A stretch of DNA of 64,000 nt from Xanthobacteraceae bacterium (GCA_029266425.1 JAQSWY010000023.1:1-64000), one strand, 5' to 3'; positions 25,457-34,268 are shown, counted from the first letter of the stretch. Notes: a model not told the origin generated them from the sequence alone. Program-made: numbers and translations.

Positions 25457-26764
25457 TCAGGTCTCAGGCGCCATTTGGCGGTGGCTTGCTCCGCTCCAGG
25501 CAAGCCACCCCGCGACCACGAGGCCGACCAGCAGCAGGCCGGCGAGCAGCGTGACCACGCCCGGCCATGCGCCATGGAGCCAGAAAACCCCGCCGAGCGC
25601 GCCGATCGCGCTCGATCCCAGATAATAGGCGAACAGATAGAGCGAGGAGGCCTGCGCCTTGGCGTGGCGGGCATTGGCGCCGACCCAGCTGCTGGCGACC
25701 GAATGTGCGCCGAAGAAGCCGAAGGTGAGGATCGCCATGCCGGCGATGATGATGGGGAGTTCCGGCACCAGGGTCAGCAGCACGCCGCCGAGCATGAGCG
25801 CCATCGAACCGCAAAGCACCGGGCCGCGTCCGAGCCGGCTGCCGAGATCGCCGATGTAGGCGGACGAGAAGATGCCGACGATATAGACGCCGAAGATCAG
25901 GCTGACGGCGCCCTGGCTGAGCGAGAACGGCGCCTCCATCAGCCGATAGCCGGTGTAGTTGTAGACGCACACGAAGCTGCCCAGGAGCAGGAAGCCCTGC
26001 AGCAGCAGGGCGCGCTGGCGGCCATCGCGCAGGTGGCCGGCGAACGACGAAGCCAATGCCTTCAAGGACGGTGCCGAACGCTTGAAGTTCCGCGAGGCCG
26101 GCAGCGTCTGCCACAGGATCAGCGCGCAGACGACGCCGACCAGCCCGACCGCGAACAGCCCGCTGCGCCAGGACACGAAATCGGTGAGGACGCCGACGAT
26201 GGTGCGCCCGCCAAGCCCGCCGAGGCCGCTACCGCCGATATATAGCCCCATGGCGAGGCCGACGGAGTCCGGGTGCATCTCCTCGCCGACATAGGCCATA
26301 GCCACCGCCGGCAGGCCGCTGAAGGTGATGCCGGCGAGAGCGCGCAAGAATACCAGCTGGTGCCAGCTCTCGACGAAGGTGCACGCCATCATCAGGAGGG
26401 AGGAGGCCAAGAGCGAGACGATCATCACCGGCTTGCGGCCGACGATCTCCGAGAGCGAACTCGCGATCAGCATGGCAAAGGCGAGCAGCCCCGTAGTGGC
26501 GGAGAGCGCGAGGCTGCTCTGCGCCGGGGTGATGCCGAACTCCTGGGAGAAGACCGGCATCAGCGGCTGAACGCAATAGATCAGCGCAAAGGTGGAAAAG
26601 CCGGCCGAGAACAGCGCGAGGTTCGTCAGGTGGAAGCCGGGCGTGCCACGTCTGACGCGCAGATCCGCCTCCATCTCTGCCAGTGGCAGATCGCGAGGAA
26701 CGGCGCCGAGCGCAATAGTTTCGTCAGCGGGAAGGGAATTTGGGGAGACGCAGGCGGTCATCAT
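25457..26764 (-). CDS. MFS transporter (YnfM-like)
   Basis: The 435-residue protein shows twelve hydrophobic helices in two bundles, with an N-terminal cytoplasmic tail of about 45 residues and the MFS loop motif in SEIVGRKPVMIVSLL. Overall it resembles YnfM-type drug/arabinose-polymer efflux carriers. The start is one of three tandem codons TTG-ATG-ATG; the first ATG is used. It diverges from a LysR regulator across a 104-bp gap holding a 16-bp palindrome, the classic arrangement for a LysR-controlled exporter. Confidence 0.9.
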   Translation of the reverse strand: MMTACVSPNSLPADETIALGAVPRDLPLAEMEADLRVRRGTPGFHLTNLALFSAGFSTFALIYCVQPLMPVFSQEFGITPAQSSLALSATTGLLAFAMLIASSLSEIVGRKPVMIVSLLASSLLMMACTFVESWHQLVFLRALAGITFSGLPAVAMAYVGEEMHPDSVGLAMGLYIGGSGLGGLGGRTIVGVLTDFVSWRSGLFAVGLVGVVCALILWQTLPASRNFKRSAPSLKALASSFAGHLRDGRQRALLLQGFLLLGSFVCVYNYTGYRLMEAPFSLSQGAVSLIFGVYIVGIFSSAYIGDLGSRLGRGPVLCGSMALMLGGVLLTLVPELPIIIAGMAILTFGFFGAHSVASSWVGANARHAKAQASSLYLFAYYLGSSAIGALGGVFWLHGAWPGVVTLLAGLLLVGLVVAGWLAWSGASHRQMAPET

Positions 26765-26825
26765 CAAAAGTCCACGGGACGTCGGCAGCAGCGACGGCGT
26801 CGTGGGAGAGATGGCGTTTGTGATT

Positions 26826-26841
26826 GATATTGTCCAATATC
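26826..26841. promoter_or_regulatory. 16-bp palindrome, candidate LysR operator
   Basis: GATATTG-TC-CAATATC has perfect 7-base arms and sits in the divergent gap 30 bases before the LysR start, where an autoregulatory LysR site would be expected. Confidence 0.6.
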
Positions 26842-26870
26842 GAGTTCGGCATGATCGATAGGCTCTGCGA

Positions 26871-27773
26871 ATGGAACTGCGCCATCTCCGCTATTTCGTC
26901 GCGCTCGCCGAAGAGCTGCACTTCGGCCGCGCCGCGCAGCGCCTCGCCATTTCGCAGCCTCCGCTAAGCCAGCAGATCCAGCAGCTCGAAGTGGAGCTTG
27001 GCGGGCCGCTGTTCGCCCGCACCAGTCGCCGGGTCGAGCTCACCGAGGCCGGTCGGGTCTTTCTGCCCGAAGCGCGAGCCGCGCTCGCCCGCGCCGAGCA
27101 GGCCGGTGAGATCGGGCGGCGGGCGACGCGCGGCGAGATCGGCGAATTGCGGCTCGGCTTCACCGCGTCGGCGCCGCTCGCCAACGTCATGCCGGCGATC
27201 ATCCGCGCCTTTCGTGAACGCCGGCCGGACGTCCATCTCACCTTGCAGGAGATGCTGAGCCATCAGCAGATGTTCGCGTTGCGCGACGGCGCGCTCGACG
27301 TCGCCTTCCTGCGCGCGCCGACCGACCCGACGGAGACCGACGCTCTCGTCACCGCAGTCGAACTGCATCGCGAGGAATTGCTGGTGTTCCTGCCGCGCAG
27401 CCATCGGCTCGCGCGCACTCCGGCCAGCCGGCGGATCGCGCTCTCCGAGCTTGCCGAGGACTTCTTCGTCCACTTCTCGCGCGAGTCCGGCGCCAGCACC
27501 TATGACCAGTTCATCGAACTGTGCCGCGCCGCCGGCTTCCAGCCGCGGATGCGGCAGGAGGCCCGCGAGGCGGCGACCATCATCGGCCTCGTCGCCGCTG
27601 ATCTCGGCGTGACGCTGATGGCCGCCTCGTTCCGGAGCATCAATCTTCCCAATGTGGTGACGCGGCGCCTCGCCGACCCAGTACCGCATCTCTCCACCTG
27701 GCTGGCGCACCGCACCAGCGACGACTCCGCGGTGGTGCAGGCCTTCCTGGAGATCGCGGACCGGCACGCGTGA
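26871..27773 (+). CDS. LysR family transcriptional regulator
   Basis: The 300-residue protein opens MELRHLRYFVALAEELHFGR, the N-terminal winged helix-turn-helix of LysR regulators (continuing AAQRLAISQPPLSQQIQQLE), and ends with a two-lobed effector domain starting near residue 90. It most likely controls the divergent MFS exporter gene and itself through the palindrome at 26826-26841. Aromatic acids are common effectors of this subgroup, which would suit the efflux genes further along, but this is inference. Confidence 0.93.
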   Translation: MELRHLRYFVALAEELHFGRAAQRLAISQPPLSQQIQQLEVELGGPLFARTSRRVELTEAGRVFLPEARAALARAEQAGEIGRRATRGEIGELRLGFTASAPLANVMPAIIRAFRERRPDVHLTLQEMLSHQQMFALRDGALDVAFLRAPTDPTETDALVTAVELHREELLVFLPRSHRLARTPASRRIALSELAEDFFVHFSRESGASTYDQFIELCRAAGFQPRMRQEAREAATIIGLVAADLGVTLMAASFRSINLPNVVTRRLADPVPHLSTWLAHRTSDDSAVVQAFLEIADRHA

Positions 27774-27811
27774 GGTCCTATCCACGTCAGGATGATGTTG
27801 CGTCAGATTTT

Positions 27812-27866
27812 CGTCATGGCGTGGCTTGTCCCGGCCATCCACGGTCGCTCCGAGCCCGGCGATGAC
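27812..27866. repeat. Palindromic repeat, family B (degenerate copy)
   Basis: CGTCATGGCGTGGCTTGTCC, CGGCCATCCACGG and GAGCCCGGCGATGAC match the ends of the longer copies at 41082, 47640 and 60336, with the middle shortened. It lies between the LysR and MarR genes. Confidence 0.7.
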
Positions 27867-27929
27867 AAGTCGACTGGTAATCGCCCGAAATCATTGACTC
27901 CACATTATTCGTATCCTATCTATTCGTGC

Positions 27930-28394
27930 ATGAACGATATCGACCAGCTTCGCATCGCCTTCACCGCCGGCCTGCTGCAGGCCGGGCGGCAGTGGCGGCG
28001 TATTGCCGAGAAGGAGCTGGAGACGCTCGGCGTCTCCGAGGCCTGCGCCGCGCCGTTGCTGTGGATCGGCCGGCTCGGTGGCGGCGTGCGTCAGGTCACG
28101 CTCGCTTCCTATGTCGGCATCGAGGGTCCCTCATTGGTGCGGCTGCTCGACCAGCTTGCCGCGTCCGACCTTATCGAGCGCCGCGACGATCCGACCGATC
28201 GCCGCGCCAAGACCGTCTGGCTGACGCCCGATGGCGAGAAGCTCAGTGCCAAGATCGAGGCGCTGCTGGTGAGGGTGCGCGACCGCGTGCTCGCCGATAT
28301 CGACAGGGACGATCTCAGCGCTGCGCTGCGCGTGCTCAAAGCCTTCGACGAGGCCAGTGTCCGCGCCTCCGTGCCGGAGGAGGCTGCGCCGTGA
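27930..28394 (+). CDS. MarR family transcriptional regulator
   Basis: The 154-residue protein has the MarR winged helix (VTLASYVGIEGPSLVRLLDQ then the wing RRDDPTDRRAKTVWLT at about 91-106). It probably represses the efflux operon that begins within its own stop codon (GTGA overlap). The start at 27930 is favoured by family length; two direct TATTCGT heptamers (27906-27912 and 27921-27927) lie just upstream and may belong to its operator or promoter. Confidence 0.9.
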   Translation: MNDIDQLRIAFTAGLLQAGRQWRRIAEKELETLGVSEACAAPLLWIGRLGGGVRQVTLASYVGIEGPSLVRLLDQLAASDLIERRDDPTDRRAKTVWLTPDGEKLSAKIEALLVRVRDRVLADIDRDDLSAALRVLKAFDEASVRASVPEEAAP

Positions 28395-30463
28395 ACGGTG
28401 CCGTGGCCTTGCGTTCCTGGCGGGACTGGCTGTTCTCCGGCAAGGCCTTCCTCGCCTCCATGTTGGCGCTCTACATCGCCTTGGCGTTCGATTTGCCGCG
28501 GCCCTATTGGGCGATGGCGGCGGTTTATGTCGTCGCCAATCCGCTGGCCGGCGCCACCAGCTCGAAGGGCCTCTACCGCGCGCTCGGCACGCTGATCGGC
28601 GCCAGCGCGGCGGTGTTCTTCGTGCCGCTCTTCATCAATGCGCCGGAACTGCTCAGCCTCGTCGTCGCGCTGTGGACCGGCTGCCTCCTCTATATCTCGA
28701 TGCTCGACCCCACGCCGCGCAGCTATGTCTTCATGCTGGCGGGCTACAGCCTGCCATTGATCGCGCTGCCGGATGTCGGGGCGCCCGAGGCGATCTTCGA
28801 CACCGCGCTGGCCCGCAGCGAGGAGATCATCATCGGCATCACCTGCGCCAGCGTTGTCGGCGCGGTGGTTTTCCCCACCAGCGTCGGCACCGCGCTCTCC
28901 GCGCGCATCACCACCTGGCTGGACGATGCGGCCTCCTGGGCCGACGAGATCCTGCGCGGCGAGGGGGCCATTCCGGCGACGCCGCTGCGCCGGCAGAAGC
29001 TCGCCGCCGACATTACCGGGCTCGACCTCGTCATCAGCCAACTTGCCTATGACGCCGCCGCCCGCGATGTCGAGCGCCATGCCCGGGAAGTCCGCGGCCG
29101 GCTGCTGATGCTGCTGCCGCTGTTCTCCTCGCTCGCCGATCGGCTGCATGCGCTGAAGGATGCGGAAGGCAGGCTGCCTGCCGGCCTTGCGCCGGTCCTG
29201 CTCGATGTCGCCGCCTTCCTCAAGCACGGCGGCGATGCCGATGACCTCACCGCCCGCATCGCCGAACTGGAGCCGGACGACGATGCCGATTGGGAAGGCA
29301 TGATCCTGTCGAGCGCGCTCGCCCGCCTCACCGAGATCGTCAATCTCTGGCAAGACTGTCTGACACTGCGCGCCGAGATCGCGAAGGGCCACGCATCGGG
29401 GCAGGCGTCCAGCCGCTGGCGGCCGGCCTTCCGCCATCGCCGGGTGGTCGCCCGCTCGCGCCATTACGATCACGGCCTGCTGCTGTTCTCCGCCGGATCG
29501 GTGGTGGTGGGGACATTCCTCGCCAGCCTCATCTGGATCAGCATCGGCTGGGCCAATGGCGCCGGCTTCGTCATGATGACGGCGGTCGCCTGCTCCTTCT
29601 TCGCCGCGCTCGATCGCCCGGCACCGCTGATCCGCTCGATGTTCATCTGGTGCGCCGTCAGCCTAGTGATCTCCGGCATCTATCTGTTCGGCATACTGCC
29701 GCTGATCCACGACTACGAGATGCTGGTGCTGGTGTTCGCGCCGCCCTTCCTGCTGCTCGGCCTCATGATCCCGAAGCCGCAGTTCAACATGCTCGCGATG
29801 CTGCTGGCGGTGAACACCGCCTCCTTTGTCGCCCTGCAGAACCGCTACGGCGCCGACTTCGTCACCTTCGCCAATGAAGGCATCGCCGCCTCGTCCGGCG
29901 TCGGCTTCGCGCTGGTGTGGACGCTGATCACGCGCCCGTTCGGCGCCGAGATCGCAGCCCGCCGCCTGGCGCTCGCCGGCTGGGCCGACCTCGCCGAGAC
30001 CGCAGCCGGGTCGCGCCGTCGGGACCAGGACCGCCTCGCGGGGCGCATGCTCGACCGGCTCGGCCAGTTGGTGCCGCGCCTCGCGGCGATCGAGGATCGC
30101 GAGCTGGCGAAGATCGACGGCTATGCCGAGGTCCGCATCGGGTTCAACATCATCGAGCTGCAGAAGGAACGCGGCCGGCTCGGCAGCGAGGCCGCGGAGG
30201 CGGTCGACGCCGTGCTCGCCGGCGTCTCCGAACTCTATCGCGAGCGCGTCGCGAGCGGCCGGCTGGTCGAACCCTCCGCCACGCTCTGCACCCGCATCGA
30301 CGAGGCGCTCGCCGCCGCCGGTGCGCGCGGGCGAGAGGCGCGTGACGTCCTGGTCGGGCTGCGCCGGGTGTTCTTCCCCGAGACACCCGGTCCTTCCGGC
30401 GATTACGCACCGCGTGAATCCCTGCCACGCGAGACTGCGCCCCTGCCGATGGCGGCGGAATAG
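28391..30463 (+). CDS. FUSC family inner-membrane efflux protein (AaeB-like)
   Basis: The 690-residue protein has two membrane bundles (about residues 20-165 and 370-520) separated and followed by long soluble regions, the layout of FUSC/AaeB aromatic-carboxylic-acid exporters; motif DLPRPYWAMAAVYVVANPLA near the N-terminus is characteristic. GTG is the start: it overlaps the MarR stop and has GGAGGAGG upstream. With the DUF1656 and HlyD proteins encoded next, it should form a tripartite pump extruding hydroxylated aromatic acids or similar toxic weak acids. Confidence 0.92.
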   Translation: MNGAVALRSWRDWLFSGKAFLASMLALYIALAFDLPRPYWAMAAVYVVANPLAGATSSKGLYRALGTLIGASAAVFFVPLFINAPELLSLVVALWTGCLLYISMLDPTPRSYVFMLAGYSLPLIALPDVGAPEAIFDTALARSEEIIIGITCASVVGAVVFPTSVGTALSARITTWLDDAASWADEILRGEGAIPATPLRRQKLAADITGLDLVISQLAYDAAARDVERHAREVRGRLLMLLPLFSSLADRLHALKDAEGRLPAGLAPVLLDVAAFLKHGGDADDLTARIAELEPDDDADWEGMILSSALARLTEIVNLWQDCLTLRAEIAKGHASGQASSRWRPAFRHRRVVARSRHYDHGLLLFSAGSVVVGTFLASLIWISIGWANGAGFVMMTAVACSFFAALDRPAPLIRSMFIWCAVSLVISGIYLFGILPLIHDYEMLVLVFAPPFLLLGLMIPKPQFNMLAMLLAVNTASFVALQNRYGADFVTFANEGIAASSGVGFALVWTLITRPFGAEIAARRLALAGWADLAETAAGSRRRDQDRLAGRMLDRLGQLVPRLAAIEDRELAKIDGYAEVRIGFNIIELQKERGRLGSEAAEAVDAVLAGVSELYRERVASGRLVEPSATLCTRIDEALAAAGARGREARDVLVGLRRVFFPETPGPSGDYAPRESLPRETAPLPMAAE

Positions 30464-30471
30464 GTATACCC

Positions 30472-30681
30472 ATGACCGGCGAGATCGACATTTACGGTGT
30501 CTATATACCGGGCCTGCTGGTGCTGATGCTGGCGACGCTCGTCGTCAGCCTCGTGGTGCGCCGGGCCCTCGCCTGGAGCGGGGCTTACGCCTTCGTCTGG
30601 CATCGCGGCCTGTTCGACGTCGCGCTCTATGTCGTGCTGCTCGGGGCTCTGTCCTCGTTTTCCCAATGGTTGCTGTCATGA
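30472..30681 (+). CDS. DUF1656 small membrane protein (AaeX-like)
   Basis: The 69-residue protein has two hydrophobic helices and the family pattern EIDIYGVYIPGLLVLML at the start and an Arg-rich turn before FVWHRGLFDVALYV. It accompanies AaeA/AaeB-type pumps almost without exception; its role is not established. It starts nine bases after the FUSC stop and overlaps the HlyD start (ATGA). Confidence 0.92.
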   Translation: MTGEIDIYGVYIPGLLVLMLATLVVSLVVRRALAWSGAYAFVWHRGLFDVALYVVLLGALSSFSQWLLS

Positions 30682-31541
30682 AGACCCCTGTCCGAAGCCT
30701 TGTTCGTGTCGCCGTCACCCTCGCCATCGTCGTCGCCGCGCTTGCCGTCGGCCGCGAGCTGTGGGGGCACTATATGGACGACCCCTGGACCCGCGACGCC
30801 AAGGTGCGCGCCGATATTGTCGGCATCGCCCCTGATGTTTCCGGCTTCGTAAGTGAGGTGCTGGTGCAGGACAACCAGGCTGTGAAGAAGGGCGACGTGC
30901 TGTTTCGCATCGACTGCGCCCGTTTCGCCATTGCGCTGGAGCAGGCCGAGGCCGCCGTCGCCGGCCGCAAGGCGACGCTCGACCAGGCGATGCGCGACCG
31001 CGGCCGCTATGAGCAGCTGAAGGATGTCGTCTCGCAGCAGAAGACCGAGCAGATGCGCGCCAGCGAGGCCGAGGCGCAGGCCGCCTATCGCCAGGCGCAG
31101 GCCGATCGCGATCTCGCCCGGCTCAATCTCGACCGTTCCGAGGTGAAGGCCTCGGTCAATGGCGTCATCACCAATCTCAGCCTGCGTCCCGGCGACTATG
31201 TGAATGCCGGCCAGGCGGAGGTGGCGCTGGTCGATACCGACTCGCTGAGGGTGGAGGGCTATTTCGAGGAGACCAAGCTCTCCCGCATCAGGATTGGCAA
31301 TCCGGTTTCGGTCAAGCTGATGGGGCGGTCCGAGGTGCTTGCCGGCCATGTCGAGAGCATCGCCGCCGGTATCGAGGATCGCGAGCGTACCGTGGGCAAC
31401 GGCCTGCTCGCCAACATCAACCCGACCTTCAGCTGGGTGCGCCTCGCCCAGCGCGTCCCGGTGCGCATCGCCTTCGACCATGTGCCGGACGACGCCCGCC
31501 TCATCGCCGGCCTCACCGCCACGGTGGCGGTCGCCGACTGA
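30678..31541 (+). CDS. HlyD family periplasmic adaptor (AaeA-like)
   Basis: The 287-residue membrane-fusion protein has one N-terminal anchor helix (about 8-25), a lipoyl half (VSGFVSEVLVQDNQAVKKGD), a coiled-coil hairpin (about 90-155, rich in Glu, Gln, Ala) and the second lipoyl half (VNGVITNLSLRPGDYV). It bridges the FUSC pump and an outer-membrane channel. No outer-membrane factor gene is present, so a shared TolC-like protein is presumed. Last gene of the MarR-FUSC-DUF1656-HlyD operon, followed by a GCAAAAGT hairpin. Confidence 0.93.
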   Translation: MKTPVRSLVRVAVTLAIVVAALAVGRELWGHYMDDPWTRDAKVRADIVGIAPDVSGFVSEVLVQDNQAVKKGDVLFRIDCARFAIALEQAEAAVAGRKATLDQAMRDRGRYEQLKDVVSQQKTEQMRASEAEAQAAYRQAQADRDLARLNLDRSEVKASVNGVITNLSLRPGDYVNAGQAEVALVDTDSLRVEGYFEETKLSRIRIGNPVSVKLMGRSEVLAGHVESIAAGIEDRERTVGNGLLANINPTFSWVRLAQRVPVRIAFDHVPDDARLIAGLTATVAVAD

Positions 31542-31578
31542 GGCGCCCTAGATTCACAAGTCTGGAGCATTTTCTCAT

Positions 31579-31602
31579 CGCAAAAGTCACTCAACTTTTG
31601 CG
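31579..31602. repeat. Dispersed CGCAAAAGT hairpin, copy 2
   Basis: Stem CGCAAAAGT / ACTTTTGCG with loop CACTCA, nearly identical to 5414-5437. It lies in the 66-bp gap between the converging HlyD and GntR genes and could end both transcripts, since T-runs exist on either strand. Confidence 0.75.
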
Positions 31603-31607
31603 GAACT

Positions 31608-32288
31608 CTAACCGGCATCCTCGATCAGCGCCGCCACGCGCCTTATGTGCGCGCGCATCAGCGACTCGGCGAGGTCGGCATCGCGGGCCTGCATGGCGCG
31701 GCAGATTTGCCAGTGGTCGCGCGAATGGGCTCTTCCCTCCGGAACCCGGATGTGCGCGCTCCAGCGATACAGCCGGATGAGGTCGTAGAGCTCGCCGCTC
31801 AGCGTCTGCCGGATCTTGCTGTTGCCGCACGCATTGACGACGGCCTTGTGGAAATTGAACGGATAGTCGGTGTCGATGAGCGAGTAATTGTCGGGCCCCT
31901 TGGCCTGCTCGACTGCGGCCATCAGGTTGGCGAGCTCCTCGTCGCTCATCCTCACAGTGGCAAGGCGGCAGGCCATGCCCTCCAGGCACTCGCGCAATTC
32001 GTAGATCTCGCGGATCTGGCTGTAGTTGAGCTTCACCACCCGGGCGCGCTGATAAGGCTCGCGCGTGATCAGCTTGCGCCCCTGAAGCTGGCGCACCGCC
32101 TCGCGCACCGGGCCACGGCTGATGCCGAATTTCTTCGCCAGGTCGGTTTCGTTGACGACGTCGCCCGGATGCAGTTCGCCGCTGCGGATCAGGCCGATGA
32201 TCTTGGTCATCGCCGCAAGCGACAAGGTGAGGTCTTCGGCCAGCGGCGCCGCTTCGCCCGTCTCGATCTGATCGTCGCCCAGGGCCAT
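31608..32288 (-). CDS. GntR family regulator, FCD subfamily
   Basis: The 226-residue protein carries an N-terminal GntR winged helix (NETDLAKKFGISRGPVREAV near residues 51-70) and a C-terminal all-helical FCD effector domain with the usual metal-site pattern (FNFHKAVVNACGN, HSRDHWQICRA, LMRAHIRR). FCD regulators typically answer to organic acids or sugar acids. It diverges from the AtuA/DUF4387/ABC operon and is its likely repressor. Start chosen at the Met giving a normal family N-terminus; an upstream extension in the same frame looks non-coding. Confidence 0.9.
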   Translation of the reverse strand: MALGDDQIETGEAAPLAEDLTLSLAAMTKIIGLIRSGELHPGDVVNETDLAKKFGISRGPVREAVRQLQGRKLITREPYQRARVVKLNYSQIREIYELRECLEGMACRLATVRMSDEELANLMAAVEQAKGPDNYSLIDTDYPFNFHKAVVNACGNSKIRQTLSGELYDLIRLYRWSAHIRVPEGRAHSRDHWQICRAMQARDADLAESLMRAHIRRVAALIEDAG

Positions 32289-32343
32289 GTGTTCCGCGCG
32301 GGACGAAATGGGGTCCACCCCTGTGTCACCGAACTCCCGAATT

Positions 32344-32409
32344 GTGTCAACTCTTTCGCAGGTGCAGCGCGGGTTATTGGGTGTCTTTCGAGAAAAGTGT
32401 TGACTCTTT
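32344..32409. promoter_or_regulatory. Two 13-bp near-repeats in the GntR/AtuA divergent gap
   Basis: GTGTCAACTCTTT (32344-32356) and GTGTTGACTCTTT (32397-32409) differ at two positions and are 53 bases apart, about five helical turns. A weaker TGTGTCA is at 32323. The second copy contains TTGACT, a possible -35 element for the rightward operon. They are candidates for the GntR regulator's sites. Confidence 0.45.
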
Positions 32410-32411
32410 TT

Positions 32412-32471
32412 CCGCTCCCTCCCGAATATGGGAAAAATGCCGTGACAAAAAGCCACGGCTCGAGGGAGTGG
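32412..32471 (+). promoter_or_regulatory. Nested hairpin covering the ribosome-binding site of the first AtuA gene
   Basis: CCGCTCCCTC (32412-32421) can pair with GAGGGAGTGG (32462-32471; one G-U pair), burying the GGGAG ribosome-binding site. Inside lies a second stem GCCGTG / CACGGC (32439-32444 with 32454-32459). If transcription starts upstream of 32412 this would block translation; a possible TTGACT-N18-GAATAT promoter would start transcription inside it instead. Confidence 0.4.
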
Positions 32472-32474
32472 AAG

Positions 32475-33869
32475 ATGCTCAAGAAAGTGCCGAACGGCGA
32501 AATCCGTGTGCTTTCCGCCACCGGCGTTCTGGGCTCCGGTTTCCTCGAAAGCTCGTTTGAGAACGGGCTGAAGCGCGATCCCCATTTCATCGCCTCCGAT
32601 GCCGGTTCGACCGATCCCGGACCCGCGCCGCTCGGCTCCGGCAAGCCCTCGTTTCCCGCTCGCGCCATCAAGCGCGACTTGCGCCTGATGCTGCTCGGCG
32701 CGCAACGCGCCGGCATCCCGCTGATCGTCGGCTCATGCGGAACTGCCGGCGGCGAGCCGCACCTGCAGTTCGTCTACGAGATCCTCAAGGAGATCGCGGC
32801 GGAGGAGGGGCTCAGCTTCCCGGCAGCCCTCATCCATGCTGAGCAGGACAAGGCCTATCTCAAGGCGAAACTGCGCGCGGGCAAGATCCGCCCATTGAGC
32901 CCCGCGCCGGAGTTCGACGAGAACACGATCGAGCGGAGCGAACGGATTGTCGGCATGATGGGCGCCGAGCCCATCCTTGCGGCGATCGAAGGCGGCGCAC
33001 AGGTGGTGCTGGCGGGGCGCTCCAGCGACACCGCGATCTTCGCCGGATTGCCGACCCGTTTGGGTTTCCCGGAGGGACTGTCCTGGCACGCCGCGAAGAT
33101 TCTCGAATGCGGCGCGGCGGCGGCGACCTTCCGCAAGAACCCGGATTGCATCATGGCCTCGATCAGCCATGACAGCTTCGTCATCGAGCCGCTCGATCCG
33201 GAATTGCGCTGCACTCCGCAGAGCATCGCCGCACACAGCCTCTATGAGAATGCCGACCCCTATCTCATCACCGAATCCTCCGGCACCATCGACCTGCACG
33301 GTGCCGAGTATGAGGCGGTCGACGATCGCTCGGTGCGGGTGCGCGGCAGCGCCTTCCGCCACGCCGACGGCTATACCGTGAAGCTCGAGGGCGCCGAGCT
33401 CGTCGGCTACCAGTCGCTCGTGCTGGGCTCGGTGCGCGATCCCTTCATCATCCGCCAGATCGACGACTGGCTGCGCCGTCTCGACGAGAAGGTGCGCGGC
33501 CGCATCAAGGAACTCTATGGCAATACGGTCAGCGACAATGCGATCACGCTGAACGTCCATGTCTACGGCAAGAACGGCACCATGGGCGAGCTCGAGCCCA
33601 TCAAGGATGCGACGCCGCACGAGATCTGCCTGTTGTTCCTCGTCACCGCCCCGACCCAGGAAATCGCGAGCGCCATTGCCTCGGTCACCCGGCACCAGGC
33701 GCTGCATCTGCCGATCCCGGAATGGAGCGGGCTGATCACCGGCATCGCCTGCCCCTTCAGCCCGGCCTACCTCGACCGGGGCCCGGTCTACCGCTTCAAC
33801 GTCAACCACGTCGTCGAGGTCGATGATCCGCTCGAGATGTTCGGCATCGAGCATGTCCAGGTGAACTGA
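32475..33869 (+). CDS. AtuA family protein (DUF1446), paralogue 1
   Basis: The 464-residue soluble protein belongs to the acyclic terpene utilisation AtuA/DUF1446 family. Family landmarks include IRVLSATGVLGSGFLESSFE at the start, GSCGTAGG, VVLAGRSSDTAIFAGLP, SWHAAKILECG, RCTPQS and RGPVYRFNVNH near the end. AtuA is needed for citronellol/geraniol growth in Pseudomonas but its reaction is unknown. Here the protein is shorter than full AtuA and is followed by a separate DUF4387 gene. A similar second pair lies at 39369-41056. The ABC importer and hydroxyacid dehydrogenase between them suggest a role in catabolising an imported organic acid rather than a terpene. GGGAGTGG precedes the ATG. Confidence 0.9.
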   Translation: MLKKVPNGEIRVLSATGVLGSGFLESSFENGLKRDPHFIASDAGSTDPGPAPLGSGKPSFPARAIKRDLRLMLLGAQRAGIPLIVGSCGTAGGEPHLQFVYEILKEIAAEEGLSFPAALIHAEQDKAYLKAKLRAGKIRPLSPAPEFDENTIERSERIVGMMGAEPILAAIEGGAQVVLAGRSSDTAIFAGLPTRLGFPEGLSWHAAKILECGAAAATFRKNPDCIMASISHDSFVIEPLDPELRCTPQSIAAHSLYENADPYLITESSGTIDLHGAEYEAVDDRSVRVRGSAFRHADGYTVKLEGAELVGYQSLVLGSVRDPFIIRQIDDWLRRLDEKVRGRIKELYGNTVSDNAITLNVHVYGKNGTMGELEPIKDATPHEICLLFLVTAPTQEIASAIASVTRHQALHLPIPEWSGLITGIACPFSPAYLDRGPVYRFNVNHVVEVDDPLEMFGIEHVQVN

Positions 33870-33905
33870 GCAGGCCGAATTGAGCGGTTTTGAATTGAGG
33901 TTTCC

Positions 33906-34211
33906 ATGACCAAGCTCGCCGATCTCGCCAGCCTGATCCGCAGCAAAAATGCCGGGCCGTTCTGCCTGACCATCGACATCATGTTCGACAATGCGGAAAC
34001 CTACAGGCGAGTGAAGGATTCCGGGAAGATCTCGGCGTGGACGGTGGCCGGAATCTACGGTCTGTCGGAGAACAACGTGCAGTTCTTCTTTGTCGACAAC
34101 GCGCTTGCCGTCAAAGCTTCCATTCCGCGACCTGCCACCCAAGGCGATCTCGGCGACGCCGACAGCCATGGCGGGCAGCAATATGCACCACTGATGGAGA
34201 TCGACATCTGA
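33906..34211 (+). CDS. DUF4387 protein, partner of AtuA paralogue 1
   Basis: The 101-residue protein opens TKLADLASLIRSKNAGPFCL and ends with SIPRPATQGDLGDADSHGGQ, both diagnostic for DUF4387. This family is nearly always encoded next to an AtuA/DUF1446 protein and probably forms one enzyme with it, perhaps standing in for the small C-terminal domain of longer AtuA proteins (inference). It starts 36 bases after the AtuA gene. The copy at 40742 shares LIRSKNAGP, the SIPRP segment and GGQQ.APL near the end. Confidence 0.9.
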   Translation: MTKLADLASLIRSKNAGPFCLTIDIMFDNAETYRRVKDSGKISAWTVAGIYGLSENNVQFFFVDNALAVKASIPRPATQGDLGDADSHGGQQYAPLMEIDI

Positions 34212-34268
34212 ACTGAACGCATTCGGACGAGCGCCGAAAAAAGAGCGCCGTTCGCTTAGGAGGAAACC

